Origin: Pseudomonadota bacterium
GTDB taxonomy: Bacteria > Pseudomonadota > Gammaproteobacteria > Enterobacterales > Enterobacteriaceae
Reading direction: 5' to 3'
Length of the DNA: 28,729 bases
Assembly (NCBI GenBank): GCA_023454395.1
Contig: JAEYFY010000191.1
Span: 1 to 28,729 of the forward strand
A program made the translations under genes and the position numbers. The notes beneath the pieces were generated by a model that saw only the letters and a list, made by a program, of their open reading frames with translations, made no database searches and had not been told where the DNA came from. Of this stretch, positions 23,732 to 28,729 are shown in pieces; the stretch's first letter is position 1, and each line of letters starts with the position of its first letter.

Positions 23732-25305
23732 GTCCACTTCCAAGTATCTACGCTATTTAATAATGACCATGAACCATGGATTTCAGGAGTTCCTGTACCC
23801 AAATCAACACAAGGATTAGTTAGGTAAGTGTGTTGCACATTCATCAGCCAAGCCCAAGCGGCATCACCTTTTACACCAGCACCGTTTTTACCATCCCACT
23901 CTACCGCTTTCCAATGAGGAACGGCTTCTTGCCATGTATGCGCATCAAGTGCGGCTTGTAGATGTTTTTCGACTTCAGGATTTTTGTAATAGCCTGGATT
24001 ATAATAACCAACACCCGCAGCATTAGCGCTGTAGTGATGATATAACTCCATCGGATCAAGGCTACCCCAACCAAATAAAGTTGGATTTGAGTGCATATAG
24101 CGCTCTACTGTATCCCAACTTCCTGATTTAAGATCCATTTGAATGCCAAGAGGTTGCACTAACGCACGAATTGACTCAGCTAAATCACGACGTGTTGCAT
24201 CACCGCTGGTATACCATAAAGTGAGTTTTGCTTCTAAACCGTCTTTTTCACGAATACCGTTTTTATTCAGCTTCCAGCCTGCATCTTCAAGAATTTGTTT
24301 TGCTTTTACAACATCACCATCTTTGAAAGCAGCATCAGTTTGATCCCAAGGTAAACCTTTTACGCCGGTATATGCAGGAACGGCATAACCATCAAGCACT
24401 TGCTCTGAAAGCAACTTACGATCTAGCGCGTAGTTAATAGCTTTACGAATAGCGATATCAGCGGTGATATCATTACCAATATCATAGCCTTGGGCGTTTT
24501 TCTCACCTGATTTTACCATTGGGAAAACAATACCGCGATTTTCAACACTCGGTCTTTCCCACAATTTAGTATTTGGTAAATTCTTAGCAATTGCAGCCGT
24601 TGCAGGTGGAATACGCACAATACCTAATTGTCCACTTTGCGCAGCAGCAAAAGCCGCATCTTCGTCAAGGAAAACGAAAATCAATTTTTCAAAATCGTTT
24701 TTCTGTCCCGCATAGTAAGGGTTTGCTTCAACGATTAATTGCTGACCCGGTTGGAAACTGACCATGCGATAAGGACCTGCACCAATTGGCTTTTGTGCAT
24801 AGGTTTTTTCATCATACTTATCGGCAGAAACAATACCTAAAGAGCCGAGCACGTTTACGAAAGTACTTTGTGGTGCTTTTAGCGTGATGGTGACATGCAA
24901 ATCATCATCTGCTTTTGCAGAGAGGAAGTTACCCATATCAACTTTACCGCCACTGGCAGCCGCATTGTTATAAGTAAATACGATATCTTTTGCTGTAAGC
25001 GGTAAGCCATCAGAGAATTTTAAATCTGGCTTTAACGTTAATTTCCATGTTTTACCATCTTCACTTGGCTGATAGTCACTTAACATATTGCTATACCAAG
25101 AGAGATCGGCATTTTGCTTTAACAATGGGCTATGAAGAAGTAAATAACTACCATGACTCCAACCCAGCATTGGGTCGAAACCTTCTGTTGGCTCTTCACC
25201 AATAGCTAATTTCAGCGTTTGAGCAGATGTTGCAAAAGGGACGCTTAACGCGGCTAAGCAAGTTAACGTTACTAATGATTGACGCCAACCAAACCGAATA
25301 GACAT
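23722..25305 (-). CDS. ABC importer periplasmic solute-binding protein (nickel/peptide class)
   Basis: This 527-residue SBP family 5 protein has a Sec signal peptide (MSIRFGWRQSLVTLTCLAALSVPFATSA, cleavage about 28). Family landmarks are EEPTEGFDPMLG, ETYAQKPIGAGPYRM, VEANPYYAGQ and NDITADIAIRKAINYALDR. The C-terminal part carries a Cys in NPCVDLG and ends in KWTCQ, which could form a disulfide. It is not close to NikA as I recall that sequence. The layout and the position beside a nickel-dependent hydrogenase suggest a Ynt-type nickel importer, but peptide transport is possible. CGGAGAATGTTTT precedes the ATG. It is the first of five genes; a 9-bp hairpin lies in its leader. Confidence 0.88.
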   Translation of the reverse strand: MSIRFGWRQSLVTLTCLAALSVPFATSAQTLKLAIGEEPTEGFDPMLGWSHGSYLLLHSPLLKQNADLSWYSNMLSDYQPSEDGKTWKLTLKPDLKFSDGLPLTAKDIVFTYNNAAASGGKVDMGNFLSAKADDDLHVTITLKAPQSTFVNVLGSLGIVSADKYDEKTYAQKPIGAGPYRMVSFQPGQQLIVEANPYYAGQKNDFEKLIFVFLDEDAAFAAAQSGQLGIVRIPPATAAIAKNLPNTKLWERPSVENRGIVFPMVKSGEKNAQGYDIGNDITADIAIRKAINYALDRKLLSEQVLDGYAVPAYTGVKGLPWDQTDAAFKDGDVVKAKQILEDAGWKLNKNGIREKDGLEAKLTLWYTSGDATRRDLAESIRALVQPLGIQMDLKSGSWDTVERYMHSNPTLFGWGSLDPMELYHHYSANAAGVGYYNPGYYKNPEVEKHLQAALDAHTWQEAVPHWKAVEWDGKNGAGVKGDAAWAWLMNVQHTYLTNPCVDLGTGTPEIHGSWSLLNSVDTWKWTCQ

Positions 25306-25340
25306 AAAACATTCTCCGATTTTTTAGATACGACTTATCA

Positions 25341-25373
25341 TCAGCCTCTATCTAAATAAGATGAAGAGGCTGA
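25341..25373 (-). promoter_or_regulatory. Hairpin in the leader of the importer operon
   Basis: TCAGCCTCT (25341-25349) pairs with AGAGGCTGA (25365-25373) over 9 bp. It is extended by ATCT/AGAT inside, with a 2-nt bulge. It lies 36-68 nt upstream of the solute-binding protein start and about 20 nt upstream of its ribosome site. It has no T-tract, so it is not a typical terminator; it may protect the mRNA or be regulatory. Confidence 0.45.
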
Positions 25374-25679
25374 AACAAGATAAATAACAATAGTAATTGT
25401 GATGCTATGCAACTTAATGCAGATAAAGGCTAAACCTGTGGCATCATAATAAGTTTTTTTATTCAAATACTCGAATAATATTCGTCAGTTTATTGATTTC
25501 ACATAAACTTTTATTAAGGAGCAATACTCATTATGGCAAACTTCTAGTCAGTACACAGTATTTTTCTAATAAATAAGTTATATATTTATCATTGAATTTA
25601 TTAGTGAGCGCAAAACGAAATAAAATGAATTTTTAACGCAATTAATTTATTTCATTTTATTTAATATACACTGAAAATA
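25374..25679. other. Upstream region of the importer operon
   Basis: These 306 bases hold no supported gene. They should contain the promoter of the importer operon on the minus strand. I looked for the NikR palindrome GTATGA-N16-TCATAC and did not see it. A short inverted repeat CGAAT-AAT-ATTCG is present near 25474-25486. Confidence 0.4.
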
Positions 25680-25705
25680 AAAAAGGCACATTATTGCGCC
25701 CTTTT
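25680..25705 (-). terminator. Terminator of the glycosyltransferase gene
   Basis: On the minus strand AAAAGGGCGC and GTGCCTTTTT form a 10-bp stem with two wobble pairs around an AATAAT loop, running into TTTTTT. It begins 5 nt after the stop codon. Confidence 0.65.
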
Positions 25706-25709
25706 GTGA

Positions 25710-26699
25710 TCATGAATTTAATATTCTTTTTAATTTAAAATAGCGTCGTCCTAAACGCCAACGCAATCTTAGATCTTTCGCATTTTTCCAGATCAGCGCC
25801 CATATCCCTCTATCAAAAAATTCTTTAATGATTTGTTTTTTAATTTCAATAGATTGAATAGCAACAATTGAGTGAATAATTCCTAAACCTTCTTTTGCGA
25901 TTTGCCAATAACACGCATTAATATTTTGAGCCACTTTCTTATGTTTTTGATTAATAGCATCAAGCATTTCTAATATTTTCATGTAATTATGAATGGTTCT
26001 AACATGAATACTGTCATTAGGTGTGGCATGAGAAACCGATGCAGAATGAATTAAGTAATCGTAATAGCGCTCATCGATATATTTAACCCGCTGCGCTGTT
26101 AATAACACTTCAGTTGTCCACGGAATATCTTGATGGTGCAAACCCGGCTCAAAATAATAACCATGAGCAAGTAAAAATTCACGACGATAAATATTTAACC
26201 AAGTTACATGTAAGAATTTTTTAGAGTTTAATGCCGTTTCTAACCATTGTGGCCCCGTTAAAATTCCCGTTGTTTGCAAGCGGTTAGATGGAAATATAGG
26301 TCGTGAAGGGCGTCCATCCGTATAAACATAATTACCATTACAGGTTAAAATATCCAAATTATCATCTTTAGCTACATTAAGCATTCTGTCATACATATTA
26401 GGATGAATTACATCATCAATATCAGGAAAAACAATATATTGACCTTTTGAAATATTAAATCCTATATTACGAGCAACAGATACACCTTGGTTTTCCTGAT
26501 CAATAATAGTGACTTGAGGAAATCTTTCTGCCCATTCTTGTAATATTTTAAGTGAATTATCTCTAGAGCCATCATTAACTAAAATAAGTTCCCAATTCTT
26601 TAATTTGATAGATTGTAATCCATTGAAAAATTGAGATAAAAATTTCTCACCATTATAAATGGCGACGACGATACTCAGTTGAGGTATAGACGAAGACAT
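25710..26699 (-). CDS. Family 2 glycosyltransferase, WaaH (YibD)-like
   Basis: This 329-residue GT-A fold enzyme is predicted to transfer a sugar from a nucleotide sugar at the inner face of the inner membrane. Motifs are LSIVVAIYNGEKF at the N-terminus, VNDGSRDNS at 41-49, the metal-binding DIDD at 93-96, and HHQD at 188-191. The segment TGILTGPQWLETALNSKK... to GLHHQDIPWTTE closely matches E. coli YibD/WaaH as I recall it. WaaH adds glucuronic acid to heptose III of the LPS core. A basic C-terminus (LRWRLGRRYFKLKR) suggests membrane association. AAAGGTGGG precedes the ATG. It is a single gene, not in an LPS cluster here. E. coli waaH is induced by PhoB; no Pho box is visible upstream. Confidence 0.85.
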   Translation of the reverse strand: MSSSIPQLSIVVAIYNGEKFLSQFFNGLQSIKLKNWELILVNDGSRDNSLKILQEWAERFPQVTIIDQENQGVSVARNIGFNISKGQYIVFPDIDDVIHPNMYDRMLNVAKDDNLDILTCNGNYVYTDGRPSRPIFPSNRLQTTGILTGPQWLETALNSKKFLHVTWLNIYRREFLLAHGYYFEPGLHHQDIPWTTEVLLTAQRVKYIDERYYDYLIHSASVSHATPNDSIHVRTIHNYMKILEMLDAINQKHKKVAQNINACYWQIAKEGLGIIHSIVAIQSIEIKKQIIKEFFDRGIWALIWKNAKDLRLRWRLGRRYFKLKRILNS

Positions 26700-26714
26700 A
26701 ACCCACCTTTTATA

Positions 26715-26728
26715 TTCTTAGCTAAGAA
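26715..26728. promoter_or_regulatory. 14-bp perfect palindrome upstream of the glycosyltransferase gene
   Basis: TTCTTAGCTAAGAA lies 16-29 nt upstream of the ATG at 26699, where it would overlap or closely precede the ribosome site region. It could be a repressor operator or a small hairpin. No matching family site is recognised. Confidence 0.35.
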
Positions 26729-27063
26729 AAGAATTTCCCCCTAAATAGTTAGTATTAAAAACAAGCAAACAGAGTCACTCACAGAGTTAATTACTCTTAA
26801 TTCATTCTTAATTAAAACTTAATTTTTAACTAACTAAAGGCGAAAATGATATTTAATAAAGATAATTATAATTAACTTCTTTTTATCTCTTATGAAGAAA
26901 GGGTTAAGGTGGTTTGTTTTTTAAAAGAAATAACTAAAGGGAAAATTAAGGTTAGCGTGAAGAATAAATGTTATTAGCAGGCGCTCAACTTATCAATGCG
27001 TAATATAAGTTACAAAAAACACTTTTTTTATCATTAATGACACTTATATCACTCATTAAACGA
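26729..27063. other. AT-rich intergenic region
   Basis: These 335 bases between the glycosyltransferase gene and the hyc operon terminator contain only very short ORFs without good ribosome sites. They should hold the glycosyltransferase promoter on the minus strand. Nothing else is recognised. Confidence 0.5.
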
Positions 27064-27088
27064 AAAACATCCGCAGAGCGGATGTTTT
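27064..27088 (-). terminator. Terminator of the formate hydrogenlyase operon
   Basis: AAAACATCCGC (27064-27074) pairs with GCGGATGTTTT (27078-27088), an 11-bp stem with a 3-nt loop. On the minus strand it ends in TTTTT. It lies about 43 nt after the hycI stop. Confidence 0.9.
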
Positions 27089-27131
27089 AGTTTTTATTTA
27101 AATCAATAATCAGTGGATACTTGTTGTACTT

Positions 27132-27635
27132 TTATTCTTCAATATCATCTTCTTCATCGCAGACTTCAAGTGCTGGAAAGTAATCAACTCTCCAAGACTT
27201 GATCCCTTGATACACTTCATCAACGGCATTTTTTACCGCTTCGGTCATTGGATAATAAAAACCGACGAGATCGGGTTGTATCCCTAAGAAAGTAATATCT
27301 GGAATATCATCTTTTAATTGATCGATAAGAAAATTCAGCGGCATATTATGAGTGCTCATAATAAACATTTCCGCTATGTAGTCAGGATCTATCACCCTAA
27401 TTTCACCAGGGTTTAAACCAATATCTGCAGCATCAACAATAACAACACATTGAGGTTGTAACTCTCTTACTTGATAAGAGACATTTTCAGGCGCGCTTCC
27501 CCCGTTGATAACAATCCATCCATCAATGGGATTTGCTTCCATTAACTCAGCAAGCAGAGGACCTGCACCATCGTCACCCATCATGCTGTTGCCGACCGTT
27601 AATACCACTTTAGGTGCTGTCATTGCTTTACTCAT
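27132..27635 (-). CDS. hycI: Hydrogenase maturation endopeptidase HycI
   Basis: HycI removes the C-terminal extension of the large subunit of hydrogenase 3 (HycE) after nickel insertion. The 167 residues align well with E. coli HycI (156). The motif GNSMMGDDGAGPLLAE is at 15-30. The three nickel ligands known for E. coli (Asp16, Asp62, His90) correspond to Asp22, Asp68 and His96 here. Two conserved stretches follow, THNMPLNFLIDQLK and FLGIQPD, then GFYYPMT. The start overlaps the hycH stop by 4 nt (ATGA). It is the last gene of the operon, directly before the terminator. Confidence 0.95.
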   Translation of the reverse strand: MSKAMTAPKVVLTVGNSMMGDDGAGPLLAELMEANPIDGWIVINGGSAPENVSYQVRELQPQCVVIVDAADIGLNPGEIRVIDPDYIAEMFIMSTHNMPLNFLIDQLKDDIPDITFLGIQPDLVGFYYPMTEAVKNAVDEVYQGIKSWRVDYFPALEVCDEEDDIEE

Positions 27636-28042
27636 GGTTTTCTCTTCACAATCAAATAAATAGCCGGTTCTGCGTGGATCTCACCCAGTAATTTAATCAG
27701 CGTTTGACTCCACTCACTAAAAATAGGATCGTCACTTTTAATAATAGGATCAAATGCTAACGCTAATAAGTGAGTATGCTCAGAGTTAATATTAATTTCA
27801 CCGAACGTCAGCAACCCTTGCATTTTGCGTTTGGCTTCCCCTTCAGGCAATAAATCAATCCATGCTTTATATTTTTCTAAAGGACAAACTAGCTCTGTTT
27901 TTAGACAATCAATCATACCGACGTGGTGACCAATCGCGAGCGAATAGTACATCACCTGTTGCGCTTGCTCAGGAATATCATCATCGCTATCAACAAACTT
28001 TTGTCTCAATGACCAAAAGTAAACGTTAGCATCATCAGGCAT
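27632..28042 (-). CDS. hycH: Formate hydrogenlyase maturation protein HycH
   Basis: HycH (related to HyfJ) is a small accessory protein needed for maturation or assembly of the formate hydrogenlyase complex; its mechanism is not settled. The 136 residues match the E. coli HycH length and pattern: [50 protein letters not shown], then the C-terminal [15 protein letters not shown]. The start overlaps the hycG stop by 8 nt, and the end overlaps hycI by 4 nt. The hycG-hycH-hycI order is the same as in E. coli, so Hyc is preferred over Hyf. Confidence 0.92.
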   Translation of the reverse strand: MPDDANVYFWSLRQKFVDSDDDIPEQAQQVMYYSLAIGHHVGMIDCLKTELVCPLEKYKAWIDLLPEGEAKRKMQGLLTFGEININSEHTHLLALAFDPIIKSDDPIFSEWSQTLIKLLGEIHAEPAIYLIVKRKP

Positions 28043-28729
28043 AAATGCCCCCTTGGCTTAATGAATAAACAAGGCGTTTTACAATCTCAGATAAACGAGG
28101 ATCATTCGCTTGTCGTAGCCATTCATCTACACGTCCACTAACTTCCTGAATAGTAGCGCCCTCTAATAAGGTGAGGAAATGATCGCTGATTTGTCTTCCC
28201 TGATAATAGCCAGCAAGACGACGAGCTTCACGCTCAATCATCACTCGAGCATCTAAAGGAATAGAAGGTAGAATTAGAGAGGCTTTTTCATTCTCTACTT
28301 CAATGTGCGATTCGCCTTTTAATTTCTGGTCTAACAAGCCCAGCGCAACAGCAAATCCATAAATCGTCGCTGCTGGTGTTGGAGGACAACCCGGGATCCA
28401 CACATCAATAGGAACGATAGATTCACTGCCACCCCATACACAATAGAGATCGTGGAAAATACCGCCACCACAGCCACAAGCACCATAAGAGATACAGATT
28501 TTTGGATCTGGCGCTGACTCATAAGCACGCAATGCAGGAACACGCATCTGGCGCGTTACTGCGCCAGTGAATAATAAAATATCAGCGTGACGAGGCGAGG
28601 CCACCACTTTGATACCAAAACGTTCAGCATCAAAAACCGGTGTAATTGCGGAGAAAATTTCAATCTCACAACCATTACAACCACCACAGTCAACACGATA
28701 AACATAAGCTGAACGCTGAATATCTTTCA
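28035..28729 (-). CDS. hycG: Formate hydrogenlyase small subunit HycG (5' end outside the window)
   Basis: HycG is the small, iron-sulfur subunit of hydrogenase 3, homologous to NuoB of complex I, and carries the proximal 4Fe-4S cluster next to the NiFe site. The frame is open to the window edge. Residues [29 protein letters not shown] lie upstream of the internal ATG at 28607, so that ATG is not the real start; about 30 N-terminal residues are missing by comparison with E. coli. Cluster ligands are seen in [18 protein letters not shown] and PGCPPTPAA. The C-terminal tail (SQGGIYA) is shorter than in E. coli. HyfI is a close paralogue; the downstream hycH-hycI genes favour HycG. Confidence 0.9.
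   Translation of the reverse strand, partial: KDIQRSAYVYRVDCGGCNGCEIEIFSAITPVFDAERFGIKVVASPRHADILLFTGAVTRQMRVPALRAYESAPDPKICISYGACGCGGGIFHDLYCVWGGSESIVPIDVWIPGCPPTPAATIYGFAVALGLLDQKLKGESHIEVENEKASLILPSIPLDARVMIEREARRLAGYYQGRQISDHFLTLLEGATIQEVSGRVDEWLRQANDPRLSEIVKRLVYSLSQGGIYA

Noticed and set aside
25400..25450. Possible cobalamin-riboswitch-like GCCAC element in the importer leader
   Set aside because: Only a short GCCACAGG similarity on the minus strand; the other conserved elements of a B12 riboswitch are not visible.
25306..25709. Search for a NikR operator upstream of the importer
   Set aside because: No GTATGA-N16-TCATAC palindrome found by eye; TGATGC near 25400 and GCATCA near 25441 are too far apart to fit it.
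26890..27002. Mini-ORFs such as MKKGLRWFVF and MLLAGAQLINA
   Set aside because: Ten to eleven codons, with no good ribosome site and no conserved feature; likely chance.
28035..28607. hycG starting at the internal ATG at 28607
   Set aside because: The frame continues upstream with the conserved CGGCNGCE cluster motif, so the gene extends past the window edge.

Overview
The window looks like a chromosomal segment from an AT-rich member of the Enterobacterales, most likely Proteus or a close relative in the Morganellaceae. This is inferred from protein similarity to Escherichia coli orthologues recalled from memory, from local gene order (rsmC, Leu tRNA genes and a DUF1435 gene; serB-radA-nadR divergent from ytjB; yjjI-yjjW) and from low GC. 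No database search was possible, so the species is not certain.

Layout. Positions 1-1470: rsmC and two tandem tRNA-Leu(CAG) genes. 1533-4185, minus strand: a small DUF1435 membrane protein under a Fur box, then a two-gene unit of a YjbB-type Na/phosphate cotransporter and a GNAT acetyltransferase. 4606-7832, minus strand: alkaline phosphatase phoA behind a phased Pho box, then a Fes-like esterase with a signal peptide behind a Fur box. 7929-8761, plus strand: a Fur-overlapped promoter, a nine-codon mini-ORF and a RelE/ParE-type toxin-antitoxin pair whose toxin reads into a terminator. 8782-9921: a periplasmic TPR/DUF218 (ElyC/SanA/YdcF-like) protein. 10306-13969: operon serB-radA-nadR, closed by a perfect 16-bp hairpin. 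14079-17412, plus strand: ytjB, then the glycyl-radical pair yjjI-yjjW. 17525-20380: a large autotransporter with HAF-type repeats, a charged 14-residue repeat linker and a beta-barrel domain. 20456-25305, minus strand: a five-gene PepT-family ABC importer. 25710-26699: a WaaH/YibD-like glycosyltransferase. 27132-28729, minus strand: the end of a formate hydrogenlyase operon (hycG partial, hycH, hycI).

Themes. Phosphate and iron are the main regulatory signals visible: a Pho box at phoA and three Fur-box candidates, at DUF1435, the esterase and the toxin-antitoxin promoter. The right third is anaerobic: a glycyl-radical enzyme with its activase, hydrogenase maturation genes, and a Nik/Ynt-like importer that could supply nickel to the hydrogenase. 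Surface genes (autotransporter, LPS-type glycosyltransferase) are interspersed.

The most unusual points are the toxin-antitoxin pair downstream of a promoter that Fur would be expected to repress, the toxin tail encoded by a terminator hairpin, and the repeat-bearing autotransporter with an AT-rich passenger. I saw no insertion sequence, CRISPR array, integrase or phage gene.
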